Source: Actinoplanes aureus
GTDB taxonomy: Bacteria > Actinomycetota > Actinomycetes > Mycobacteriales > Micromonosporaceae
DNA length: 42,465 nucleotides
NCBI RefSeq assembly: GCF_015704865.1
Contig: NZ_JADQTO010000049.1
Span: forward strand, 1 to 42,465
Direction: 5' to 3'
A model generated the notes under the pieces. The model searched no databases. It was not told where the DNA came from and saw only the letters and a program-made list of their open reading frames with translations. Position 1 is the stretch's first letter, and the number at the start of each line of letters is the position of its first letter. The position numbers and the translations under genes were made by a program. Of this stretch, positions 1 through 7,699 are shown one piece after another.

Positions 1-126
1 CGAGATGAGGTATCCCACCACCTTGAGTGGGTAAGGCCCCCAGCTAGACGACTGGGTTGATAGGCCGGAAATGTAAGCACGGTAACGTGTTGAGTTGACC
101 GGTACTAATAGGCCGAGGGCTTAACC
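1..126 (+). rRNA. 23S ribosomal RNA, 3' end (partial)
   Basis: The window opens inside a 23S rRNA gene. The segment around 101-121 (GGTACTAATAGGCCGAGGGC) is the highly conserved 3'-terminal part of actinobacterial 23S rRNA. The exact 3' end near 120-128 is estimated. The spacer that follows (127-236) has no tRNA and can fold back on itself, as expected for an rRNA processing stem. Confidence 0.95.
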
Positions 127-236
127 ACCTTAAACTTTATGCTTGCGTCCACTGTGTGATTCACAGCAAACGAACAACCACCCCCGATCCTGGGAAACCA
201 GGAAAAGGGTTGCTGGCTGTTTGTGGTGCTGACAGT

Positions 237-354
237 TGTTTCGGTGGTCATAGCGGTGGGGAAACGCCCGGTTACATTCCGAACCCGGTAGCTAAGCCCG
301 CCAGCGCCGATGGTACTGCACTCGGGAGGGTGTGGGAGAGTAGGACGCCGCCGG
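237..354 (+). rRNA. rrf: 5S ribosomal RNA
   Basis: A typical actinobacterial 5S rRNA of about 117 nt. It has the 5' part with GGTGGTCATAGCGGTGGGG, the central CCGAACCCGG loop region, and a 3' part ending GAGAGTAGGACGCCGCCGG. It lies about 110 nt after 23S on the same strand, so it is the last gene of an rrn operon. The boundaries are estimated to within a few bases. Confidence 0.95.
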
Positions 355-370
355 ACTCAACGTGACAGAA

Positions 371-400
371 AGGCCCACCCGGAAACGGGTGGGCCTTTTT
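371..400 (+). terminator. Rho-independent terminator of the rrn operon
   Basis: A perfect 10-bp stem (AGGCCCACCC at 371-380 with GGGTGGGCCT at 387-396), a six-base loop, and a run of T at 395-400. It lies 17 nt after the 5S gene. Confidence 0.95.
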
Positions 401-457
401 GCGTTGGCCTTGATCGGCTACCTTGCGGTGCACACCTGTCGATGAAGGGCTGCCCCG

Positions 458-937
458 ATGATCGTGTACCGCTCGCTACCGAAGACGGCCGGCCTGCTCC
501 TGGCCGCTTTCGCCCTCGTCGCCGCCAGCGCGTACATGGCGTTCGCCTCGTCGGGCCCGGTGTTGCGCGTGATCGGCGTCTTCGGGGCGCTCTTCTTCGG
601 CTACGGCGCCATCCGTATCGGCCGGCAACTCCTGCAACGCGGTCCGGTCATCGAGGTCTCCGAGGACGGCGTGCGCGACATCCGGCTGTCCCCGCTGACG
701 ATTCCGTGGCACGTCGTCCGCGGTGTCGACCGACTGGAGATCCAGCGGCAGAGGTTCGTGGTGCTCGCCGTCGACGAGGCGTTCGAGAAGGAGTACACGT
801 CCGGCAGCAACCGGATGCTCCAGCGGATCAACCGCGGGACCGGCTTCCCCGGTGTGAACATCGGCATGACCGGCCTCCGCGCGACGGCGGACGAGCTGTA
901 CCAGGCGATCCTGCGGAACTGGCAGGCTGCCGGCTGA
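458..937 (+). CDS. Small membrane protein, STM3941-like
   Basis: A 159-residue protein with two hydrophobic segments (about residues 10-30 and 36-52) followed by a soluble domain (about 60-155). The plan matches the STM3941-like family of short proteins with an N-terminal membrane hairpin and a PH-like cytosolic domain: the core runs from a VIEVSEDGVRD strand through an IPWHVVRGV strand to a C-terminal helix beginning ADELYQAIL. No catalytic residues are visible and the role is unknown. The ATG at 458 has an AAGGG ribosome site 8 nt upstream. It stands alone between the rRNA terminator and the riboswitch of glyA. Confidence 0.75.
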   Translation: MIVYRSLPKTAGLLLAAFALVAASAYMAFASSGPVLRVIGVFGALFFGYGAIRIGRQLLQRGPVIEVSEDGVRDIRLSPLTIPWHVVRGVDRLEIQRQRFVVLAVDEAFEKEYTSGSNRMLQRINRGTGFPGVNIGMTGLRATADELYQAILRNWQAAG

Positions 938-982
938 CCCGCATTGGGTGTGCCGCCGAAAGGCGCCGCCGGTATGCTGACG

Positions 983-1066
983 GGCGGGCCGTGACTGGCG
1001 CGTTCGGATGGCTAACCATCGGGGAGCGGCTCCGTCGACACGACGACATGCCGTGCGCCTGGGCCT
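983..1066 (+). promoter_or_regulatory. ZTP (pfl) riboswitch upstream of glyA
   Basis: The leader of glyA carries the conserved blocks of the pfl/ZTP motif in order: CGTGACTGGCG (990-1000), AACCATCGGGGAGCG (1014-1028) and the closing CGCCTGGGC (1056-1064). Known members bind ZTP/ZMP, a signal of 10-formyl-THF shortage, and turn on one-carbon genes including glyA. Here the element ends about 25 nt before the start codon and just ahead of the AGGGAGGT ribosome site, so translational or short-range control is likely. Confidence 0.9.
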
Positions 1067-1091
1067 CTTCACTCCGTGATAGGGAGGTCCC

Positions 1092-2516
1092 ATGTCCGAA
1101 CTGAACGCCGAATCCACCGCTTTCCGCTCCGCCCTCGAGGTGGTCCGCTCCGTCGAGCCGCGCATCGCCGATGCGATCGCCAAGGAGCTGACCGACCAGC
1201 GCGAGTCGCTGAAGCTGATCGCGAGCGAGAACTACGCCTCACCGGCCGTCCTGCTCGCCATGGGTAACTGGCTCTCCGACAAGTACGCCGAGGGCACCAT
1301 CGGCCGTCGCTTCTACGCCGGCTGCCAGAACGTCGACACCGTCGAGTCGGTCGCAGTCGAGCACGCCAAGGCGCTGTTCGGCGCGCCGTACGCGTATGTG
1401 CAGCCGCACTCGGGCATCGACGCCAACCTGGTCGCCTACTGGGCCATCCTGGCCGACCGGGTCGAGGTGCCGTACCTGAAGAAGTTCGAGAAGCGGCAGA
1501 TCAACGATCTGACCGACGCCGAGTGGGCCGAGCTGCGGCAGGCCTTCGGTAACCAGCGGCTGCTGGGCATGTCCCTGGACGCCGGTGGTCACCTCACCCA
1601 CGGCTTCCGGCCCAACATTTCCGGCAAGATGTTCGACCAGCGCAGCTACGGCGTCGACTCGACGACCGGCCAGATCGACTACGCGGCCCTGCTGGAGACG
1701 GCACGCGAGTTCAAGCCCGCGGTCATCGTCGGCGGCTACTCGGCGTACCCCCGGAAGGTGAACTTCGCGAAGATGCGCGAGATCGCCGACGAGGTCGGCG
1801 CCACCTTCATGGTCGACATGGCGCACTTCGCCGGCCTGGTCGCGGGTGGCGTGTTCACCGGCGACTACAACCCGATCCCGCACGCGCACATCGTCACCAC
1901 CACCACGCACAAGAGCCTGCGCGGCCCGCGCGGTGGCGCGGTGTTCTGCCAGCCGGAGCTGTCGTCGCAGGTCGACCGCGGCTGCCCGATGGTTCTGGGT
2001 GGTCCGTTGCCGCACGTCATGGCGGCCAAGGCGATCGCCTTCGCCGAGGCCCGCCGGCCGGAGTTCGCGACCTACGCGCAGCAGATCGTCACCAACAGCC
2101 AGGCGCTCGCCGAGGGCCTCGCCAAGCGGGGCGTGCAGCTGGTCAGCGGCGGCACCGACAACCACCTGGTGCTGCTCGACGTGCACCCGTTCGGCATCAC
2201 CGGCCGCCAGGCTGAGCAGGCCCTGCTGGACAGCGGCATCGTCACCAATCGCAACGCGATCCCGCAGGACCCGAACGGTGCCTGGTACACCTCCGGCATC
2301 CGGATCGGTACTCCGGCGCTGACCAGCCGGGGCCTCGGCACCGCGGAGATGGACCAGATCGCCGAGCTGATCCACACGGTGCTCGCCGCGACCTCTCCGG
2401 CCGAGGGCTCCAAGGCGAAGTTCAGCCTGGACCCGGCGCTTGCCGACCGGGTGAGCAAGCAGGCGACCGAGCTGCTGGCGCCGTTCCCGCTCTACCCGTC
2501 CGTCGACCTGGGCTGA
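1092..2516 (+). CDS. glyA: Serine hydroxymethyltransferase
   Basis: A PLP enzyme interconverting serine plus THF with glycine plus methylene-THF in the cytoplasm. The protein has 474 residues. The PLP-binding lysine sits in VTTTTHKSLRGPRGG (about K274), and the N-terminal LIASENYASPAVL and GRRFYAGCQN motifs are present. It is longer than the usual 415-430 residues because of an insertion around residues 120-165 (DRVEVPYLKKFEKRQINDL...) seen in one actinobacterial type of the enzyme. The ATG at 1092 follows a strong AGGGAGGT site. The upstream ZTP riboswitch matches its role in folate one-carbon metabolism. Confidence 0.97.
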   Translation: MSELNAESTAFRSALEVVRSVEPRIADAIAKELTDQRESLKLIASENYASPAVLLAMGNWLSDKYAEGTIGRRFYAGCQNVDTVESVAVEHAKALFGAPYAYVQPHSGIDANLVAYWAILADRVEVPYLKKFEKRQINDLTDAEWAELRQAFGNQRLLGMSLDAGGHLTHGFRPNISGKMFDQRSYGVDSTTGQIDYAALLETAREFKPAVIVGGYSAYPRKVNFAKMREIADEVGATFMVDMAHFAGLVAGGVFTGDYNPIPHAHIVTTTTHKSLRGPRGGAVFCQPELSSQVDRGCPMVLGGPLPHVMAAKAIAFAEARRPEFATYAQQIVTNSQALAEGLAKRGVQLVSGGTDNHLVLLDVHPFGITGRQAEQALLDSGIVTNRNAIPQDPNGAWYTSGIRIGTPALTSRGLGTAEMDQIAELIHTVLAATSPAEGSKAKFSLDPALADRVSKQATELLAPFPLYPSVDLG

Positions 2517-2527
2517 GCCCTGCCGGC

Positions 2528-2554
2528 CCCCGCCGCGGCCTAGCCGCGGCGGGG
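2528..2554. terminator. Bidirectional hairpin between glyA and the phosphoesterase gene
   Basis: A perfect 12-bp GC stem (2528-2539 with 2543-2554) and a 3-nt loop CTA. The loop is the complement of the minus-strand stop codon TAG of the convergent gene. No clear T run follows on either side, so this is a GC-hairpin type terminator. Confidence 0.7.
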
Positions 2555-3046
2555 CGGCAACCGGTGCAGCGTTACGCCGGTGAGTGCGCCGGCGTCGACA
2601 GAAGCGGTCATGTACGTGGCGAAGGGCTGGCGACGCCGGTCGGTCGGCGACCCGGGATTGAGCAGACGCAACCCGGATGGGGCGACGGTGTCCCACGGGA
2701 TGTGCGAGTGCCCGAAGACCAGCAGATCCACGTCGGGGAAGCGGGCCGCGCTGCGCTGCTCCCGCCCGGCAGCCGGGCCGGTCTCGTGCACCACCGCCAG
2801 CCGAACCCCGTCGAGGTCGGCGTAGGCGATCTCCGGTAGGCGTTCGCGCAGCTCACGCCCGTCGTTGTTGCCGTAGCAGGCGATCAGCCGTGCGGAGCGG
2901 GCGGTGAGGGCGTCCAGCAGCGATACATCGACCCAGTCGCCGGCGTGGATGACCACATCGGCATCGTCGATCGCCGCCCACAGCGGGCCGGGCAGATCGC
3001 GTGCGCGCTTCGGGACGTGTGTGTCGCTGATCAGTACGAGGCGCAT
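2540..3046 (-). CDS. YfcE/MJ0936-type metallophosphoesterase
   Basis: A 168-residue calcineurin-like phosphoesterase. The dinuclear metal site motifs are all present in order: DTH (about residues 8-10), HAGDW (about 35-39), GNND (about 59-62), a metal-binding H in VVHETG, and GHSHIP (about 113-118). The length and GNND/GHSH pattern fit the YfcE group of small phosphodiesterases. The physiological substrate cannot be read from the sequence. It converges with glyA, and its stop codon lies in the loop of their shared hairpin. Confidence 0.88.
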   Translation of the reverse strand: MRLVLISDTHVPKRARDLPGPLWAAIDDADVVIHAGDWVDVSLLDALTARSARLIACYGNNDGRELRERLPEIAYADLDGVRLAVVHETGPAAGREQRSAARFPDVDLLVFGHSHIPWDTVAPSGLRLLNPGSPTDRRRQPFATYMTASVDAGALTGVTLHRLPPRRG

Positions 3047-3101
3047 ACCTTCGATCCTAATTGTCCATAGCTGGGCGCCGTGGGCGTTGTTGCACGCGGC
3101 G

Positions 3102-3117
3102 CCGGAACCGGTTCCGG
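3102..3117. promoter_or_regulatory. 16-bp palindromic operator candidate upstream of the discoidin/beta-helix gene
   Basis: CCGGAACCGGTTCCGG is a perfect 16-bp palindrome with a central CG, the layout of LacI-family operators. A second partial copy (CCGGTTCCGGAAC) lies at 3187-3199. A wider inverted pair TGTCCATAG (3062-3070) / CTATGGACA (3209-3217) encloses both. The stretch 3047-3326 holds no gene. It probably contains the promoters of the divergent phosphoesterase and beta-helix genes. Confidence 0.5.
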
Positions 3118-3326
3118 ATTCATTGTTATCAAGGCGTGAACGTGCAGGTAGACCGCCCTGAGCTGGGATTTGAGCAAGAAGTCGGGCCGGTTCCGGAACT
3201 GTTACGAACTATGGACATGAATTCCTGACCCTCCTTACGGTTCGCCGGGGGAGCGCTCTCCATCGAGCTTCCCCGATCGGCGCAAGACCGTCCCCTTGCG
3301 CCTTCCCCGTTCCCCGAGGAGAAGCA

Positions 3327-5495
3327 ATGAGACGCTCCCCCTGGCGGCTGGCCGCCGCCGGTGGCCTGGTCGCCGTCCTGGCGGCCGGGCTCACCGCGAT
3401 CACCTCGAGCGGCGCAGCCGCCGCCGAGGTGCTTCTGTCCCAAGGCAAGCCGGCCACCGCGTCATCCACCGAGGCCGCCGGCGCGTACTCGGCCACCGAG
3501 GCGGTCGACGGCAACACCGGAACCCGCTGGTCCTCGGCGTTCTCCGACCCGCAGTGGCTGCAGGTCGACCTGGGCAGCTCGCAGGCGATCACCCGGGTCG
3601 AACTCAACTGGGAGACCGCGGCCGCCAGGGCGTACCAGATCCAGGTCTCGGACAACGCCTCCAGCTGGTCCACCGTCTACTCGACCACCACGTCGACCGG
3701 CGGCAACCAGTCGCTGACGGTCAACGGCACCGGCCGGTACGTGCGCATGTACGGCACCCAGCGCACCACCACCTACGGCTACTCGCTGTGGGAGTTCAAG
3801 GTCTTCGGCGAGAGCGGCACCGGTGGGGGTGGCGACATCCCGGGCGGCGGCAGCCTCGGCGCCAACGTCGTGGTGTTCGACCCGAGCATGCCGAGCGCCA
3901 CGATCCAGGCGCGGGCCGACGAGATCTTCCGGCAGCAGGAGACGGCGCAGTTCGGCACCGGCCGCTACGTCCTGGCGTTCAAGCCGGGCACCTACAACAA
4001 CCTCAACATCCAGGTCGGTTTCTACACCTCGGTGGTCGGCCTCGGCCAGAACCCGCAGGACGTACGGATCAACGGCGACATCACCGTGGACGCCGGCTGG
4101 TTCCAGGGGAACGCCACCCAGAACTTCTGGCGCTCCACCGAGAACCTCTCGGTCTACCCGGTGAACGGGACCAACCGGTGGGCCGTCTCGCAGGCCGCGC
4201 CGTTCCGCCGGATGGACATCCACGGCAACCTCAACCTGGCGCCGAACGGCTACGGCTGGGCCTCCGGTGGTTACATCGCCGACTCGCGGGTCAGCGGCTC
4301 GCTGGGACAGTACTCGCAGCAGCAGTGGCTCACCCGGAACAGCCAGATCGCCTCGAACACCAACGGGGTCTGGAACCAGATGTTCGTCGGCGTGCAGGGT
4401 GCCCCGTCGGGCGCCGGTTACCCGAACCCGCCGTACACCAACATCCCGGCCACGCCGGTGATCCGGGAGAAGCCGTACCTGTACCAGTCCGGTGGTGACT
4501 ACGCGGTCTTCGTACCGGGCATGCGGACCAACTCCTCCGGCGTCAGCTGGGCGAACGGCAACACGCCGGGTACCAGCATCCCGCTGAGCCAGTTCTACGT
4601 CGCCAAGCCGGGCGACTCCGCGGCGCGGATCAACCAGGCGCTCGCTCAGGGCCTGAACCTGATCTTCCAGCCGGGCATCTACCAGGTCGACCAGACCATC
4701 AACGTGAACCGGGCGAACACCGTCGTGCTGGGTCTGGGCTACGCGACGATCATCCCGATGAACGGCGTCACGGCGATGCAGGTGGCCGATGTGGACGGCG
4801 TGAAGGTCGCCGGCATCCTCTTCGACGCGGGCACCACCCTGTCGCCGAACCTGCTGGTGATGGGTCAGGGCGGGTCGTCGGCGAACCACGCCGCCAACCC
4901 GTCGTCGGTGCAGGACGTGTTCCTCCGGGTCGGCGGCTACATCGCCGGCAAGGCCACCAACAGCCTGCTGGTGAACAGCAACAACGTGATCATCGACCAC
5001 ATCTGGGCGTGGCGCGCGGACCACGGCAACGCGGGCACCTACAGCTGGACGTCGGCAATCGGTGACCACGGTCTGATCGTCAACGGCAACGACGTGACGG
5101 CGTACGGGCTGTTCGTCGAGCACTACCAGAAGTACCAGGTGATCTGGAACGGCAACGGCGGCCGGACCTACTTCTTCCAGAACGAGATGCCGTACGACCC
5201 GCCGACGCAGGCGGCCTGGCGGACCGGGGCCAACGGGTACGCCGCCTACAAGGTCGCCGACTCGGTGAACACGCACGAGGCCTGGGGCATGGGTAGCTAC
5301 TGCTACTTCAACGTGAACCCGTCGATCCACGCGGATCGTGGCTTCGAGGTGCCGGTTAAGTCCGGGGTGCGGCTGCACAACCTGCTGACCGTCTCACTCG
5401 GCGGCAACGGGGTGATCGACCACGTCGTCAACAACACGGGTGCACCGGCGCAGGGCACGGCGACCGTTCCCTCGTACGTCGTCAACTTCCCGTAG
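3327..5495 (+). CDS. Secreted discoidin-domain beta-helix protein, probable glycan-active enzyme
   Basis: A 722-residue exported protein. It has a signal peptide (residues 1 to about 33, twin Arg then a hydrophobic core ending AAAA), an F5/8-type C (discoidin, CBM32-like) domain at about 34-165 with NKGTRWSSAF-like and WLQVDLG motifs, a Gly-rich linker (about 166-180), and two beta-helix-like halves (about 181-430 and 431-722). Each half begins with a segment predicting a parallel beta-helix start (VLAFKPGTYNNL and NLIFQPGIYQVD). Two tandem pectin-lyase-like halves recall GH55 enzymes, but I cannot place it in a GH family. The ATG at 3327 has GAGGAG upstream. The neighbouring LacI regulator and sugar importer suggest polysaccharide use. 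Confidence 0.75.
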   Translation: MRRSPWRLAAAGGLVAVLAAGLTAITSSGAAAAEVLLSQGKPATASSTEAAGAYSATEAVDGNTGTRWSSAFSDPQWLQVDLGSSQAITRVELNWETAAARAYQIQVSDNASSWSTVYSTTTSTGGNQSLTVNGTGRYVRMYGTQRTTTYGYSLWEFKVFGESGTGGGGDIPGGGSLGANVVVFDPSMPSATIQARADEIFRQQETAQFGTGRYVLAFKPGTYNNLNIQVGFYTSVVGLGQNPQDVRINGDITVDAGWFQGNATQNFWRSTENLSVYPVNGTNRWAVSQAAPFRRMDIHGNLNLAPNGYGWASGGYIADSRVSGSLGQYSQQQWLTRNSQIASNTNGVWNQMFVGVQGAPSGAGYPNPPYTNIPATPVIREKPYLYQSGGDYAVFVPGMRTNSSGVSWANGNTPGTSIPLSQFYVAKPGDSAARINQALAQGLNLIFQPGIYQVDQTINVNRANTVVLGLGYATIIPMNGVTAMQVADVDGVKVAGILFDAGTTLSPNLLVMGQGGSSANHAANPSSVQDVFLRVGGYIAGKATNSLLVNSNNVIIDHIWAWRADHGNAGTYSWTSAIGDHGLIVNGNDVTAYGLFVEHYQKYQVIWNGNGGRTYFFQNEMPYDPPTQAAWRTGANGYAAYKVADSVNTHEAWGMGSYCYFNVNPSIHADRGFEVPVKSGVRLHNLLTVSLGGNGVIDHVVNNTGAPAQGTATVPSYVVNFP

Positions 5496-5504
5496 GTGAA
5501 CGAC

Positions 5505-5541
5505 CCGGCGGCGTGGGACCGGCTCGGTTCCGCGCCGCCGG
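5505..5541. terminator. Bidirectional terminator hairpin
   Basis: CCGGCGGCG (5505-5513) pairs with CGCCGCCGG (5533-5541), and an inner GGGACC/GGTTCC stem extends the hairpin. It sits exactly between two convergent genes. Confidence 0.7.
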
Positions 5542-5543
5542 CG

Positions 5544-6545
5544 TCAACGGGCGGGCGCGATACGTATCTCCCCGCTGCCGCGCGGGATCAGGGTAGTCGC
5601 CACCCTGATCTCGCGCGGCGGGCCGTTGTGGCCGTCGATGCGTTCGAAGAGTGCGTCGGCGGCCGCACGACCCATCCGGGCCGGGTGCTGTGCGACCACG
5701 GTGACCGGTGGATCAAGCAGGTCGGCGAGCGGGAAGTCGTCGAAGCCGACCAGGGCGATCGACTGGTGCAGGCCGATCCGCTGCAACGCCCGGACCGCGC
5801 CGATGGTGATCAGATTCTGCCCCGTGAAGAGGGCGGTGGGTGCGTCGGCGCGGCGCAGCAGCGCCAGCGTGGCGCGTTCCGCCGCGACCTCGCCGCGCAC
5901 GTCGTGCACCACCGGCCCGGGCCGGTGCCCGAGGGCCTGCAGGTAGCCCCGGAATCGTTCCCGGGCGGTGGCTCTGCGCTGGTAGTCGCCGAGGAAGGCG
6001 ATCCGGCGATGGCCGTGCGCGACGAGGTGCCGGACCGCGCCGGCGGCACCCGCGACGTTCGTCGAGACCACCGTGTCGGCGCCGAAGCCGGACGGCGGCC
6101 GGTCCACGAAGACGATCGGAGTGCCGGTGAACCGGCTCAGGTAAGACTGATCAGAACCGGCCGGCGCCACGATCAACCCGTCGGTCTGCCGCTGCCGGAA
6201 CGCGCGCGCCAGATCGCGCTCCCGCTGCTCGTCCTCGTCCAGGCTGCCGGTGAGCACGTGCACTCCGCGATCGCGGGCCGCGTCCTCGATGGCCCGGTGC
6301 AGGGCACCGGAGAACGGGTTCGCGACATCCTCCAGGAGCACCCCGATCATCCGGGTGCGCCGATCGTTACGCCGCAGCATGCTGGCACCAAGATGCGGCC
6401 GGTAGTCCAGGGACTCGACCGCGGCGCGGACGCGGGCGGCCAGGTCGGGGGTGACGCTCGGCTCGCCGTTCACCACCCGGGAGACCGTCTTCAGGCTCAC
6501 CCCGGCGGTACGGGCCACGTCGTTCATGGTCGGCTTTCCGGACAT
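5544..6545 (-). CDS. LacI-family transcriptional regulator
   Basis: A sugar-responsive repressor with an N-terminal LacI helix-turn-helix (TMNDVARTAGVSLKTVSRVV, about residues 5-24) with the hinge helix region following, and a periplasmic-binding-type effector domain (about 60-333). I chose the ATG at 6545 (MSGKPTMNDV) with a GGGGTG site upstream. Upstream in-frame starts add residues that do not belong to the family. It is divergent from the sugar ABC operon, whose promoter holds a palindrome typical of this family, so it most likely represses that operon and possibly the beta-helix gene. Confidence 0.93.
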   Translation of the reverse strand: MSGKPTMNDVARTAGVSLKTVSRVVNGEPSVTPDLAARVRAAVESLDYRPHLGASMLRRNDRRTRMIGVLLEDVANPFSGALHRAIEDAARDRGVHVLTGSLDEDEQRERDLARAFRQRQTDGLIVAPAGSDQSYLSRFTGTPIVFVDRPPSGFGADTVVSTNVAGAAGAVRHLVAHGHRRIAFLGDYQRRATARERFRGYLQALGHRPGPVVHDVRGEVAAERATLALLRRADAPTALFTGQNLITIGAVRALQRIGLHQSIALVGFDDFPLADLLDPPVTVVAQHPARMGRAAADALFERIDGHNGPPREIRVATTLIPRGSGEIRIAPAR

Positions 6546-6599
6546 GTGGGACACCCCGCAAGCGATGATCACACAACGCAACTAACTCGGAACTAATTG

Positions 6600-6645
6600 T
6601 TGACACGTACAAAACGTGGGCGTCTACTCCAAGACAACGTTGTCT
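6600..6645 (+). promoter_or_regulatory. Promoter and LacI operator of the sugar ABC operon
   Basis: A TTGACA -35 hexamer (6600-6605) is followed 17 nt later by a weak -10 (TCTACT, 6623-6628). AGACAACGTTGTCT (6632-6645) is a perfect 14-bp palindrome with the central AACGTT typical of LacI-family sites, placed where a bound repressor would block initiation. Confidence 0.65.
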
Positions 6646-6664
6646 CTCGATGTCTGGAGGAGGC

Positions 6665-7696
6665 ATGCGTCAGCGATCCAGGCTCCTGGCCGCCGCGAGC
6701 TGCATGCTCCTGGCGCTCGCCGGCGCCGCCTGCAACCGGGGCGGGAACGAAGAGGTCGCCGGCCTGATCACCAAGACCGACACGAACCCGTTCTTCGTGA
6801 CGATGAAGCAGGGCGCCCAGAAGTCCGCGGAGCAGCTGGGAGTGGAACTGCAGACCTTCGCCGGCAAGGTGGACGGCGACAACGAGGCGCAGGTCCTGGC
6901 GATCGAGAACCTGATCTCCTTCGGTGCCAAGGGCTTCCTCATCACGCCGAACGACTCCAAGGCGATCGTGCCGGCCATCGACCGAGCGCGCGAGGCGGAC
7001 ATGCTGGTCATCGCGCTGGACACCCCGGTCGAACCGGCCGACGCCGCGGACGCCACGTTCGCCACCGACAACTTCGAGGCCGGCCGCCTGATCGGGCAGT
7101 GGGCGAAGGCGAAGTTCGACAAGGCGGGCACCGAGGCGAAGATCGCGATGCTCGACCTCAACGCGAACCAGGTCTCCGTCGACGTGCAGCGCGATCAGGG
7201 CTTCATGGAGGGCTTCGGCATCGATGTCGGCGACCCGGGCCGGATCGGCGACGAGAACGACCCGCGGATCGCCGGACACGACGTCACCGACGGCAACGAG
7301 GAGGGTGGGCGTACCGCGATGGAGAACCTGTTGCAGAAGGACTCGTCGATCAACCTGGTGTACACCATCAACGAGCCGGCCGCGGCCGGGGCGTACGAGG
7401 CGATCAAAGCGGCCGGAAAGGAGCGGGACGTCACGATCGTCTCGGTCGACGGTGGCTGCCCCGGCGTCGACAACGTGGCGAACGGTGTCATCGGCGCCAC
7501 CTCGATGCAGTTCCCGATCCGGATGGCGGAGCTGGGAGTCGCCGCGATCGCGCAGTACGCGAAGGACGGCACCAGACCGCAGAACACCGCCGGCAAGAAC
7601 TTCGTGGACACCGGCGTACAGCTGATCACCGACGACCCGCAGGCCGGCGTGGAGGCGAAGGACTCCGCGTGGGGCAAGCAGAACTGCTGGGGCTGA
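6665..7696 (+). CDS. Sugar ABC transporter substrate-binding lipoprotein (FrcB/RbsB type)
   Basis: The exported binding protein of a CUT2 sugar importer, 343 residues. It has an N-terminal signal with a candidate lipidation Cys at about residue 23 (GAAC, a weak lipobox), then a two-lobe Peripla_BP_4 fold starting GLITKTDTNPFFVTMKQGA. The ATG at 6665 is preferred over 6650 because the GGAGGAGG ribosome site (6656-6663) would otherwise lie inside the coding region. It is first in a binding protein - permease - single-domain ATPase operon, the order of FrcBCA fructose importers. The substrate is probably a monosaccharide, but its identity is inferred. Confidence 0.92.
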   Translation: MRQRSRLLAAASCMLLALAGAACNRGGNEEVAGLITKTDTNPFFVTMKQGAQKSAEQLGVELQTFAGKVDGDNEAQVLAIENLISFGAKGFLITPNDSKAIVPAIDRAREADMLVIALDTPVEPADAADATFATDNFEAGRLIGQWAKAKFDKAGTEAKIAMLDLNANQVSVDVQRDQGFMEGFGIDVGDPGRIGDENDPRIAGHDVTDGNEEGGRTAMENLLQKDSSINLVYTINEPAAAGAYEAIKAAGKERDVTIVSVDGGCPGVDNVANGVIGATSMQFPIRMAELGVAAIAQYAKDGTRPQNTAGKNFVDTGVQLITDDPQAGVEAKDSAWGKQNCWG

Positions 7697-7699
7697 CAC

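Noticed and set aside
1239..2696. Long minus-strand open frame opposite glyA (and similar frames opposite other genes, such as 9616-11424 and 3462-5378)
   Set aside because: These are antisense shadows of GC-rich genes: low-complexity, Arg/Gly-rich translations without domains, while the sense strand has a complete known protein.
6650..6664. ATG at 6650 as start of the sugar-binding protein
   Set aside because: It would place the GGAGGAGG ribosome site inside the coding region and has no ribosome site of its own.
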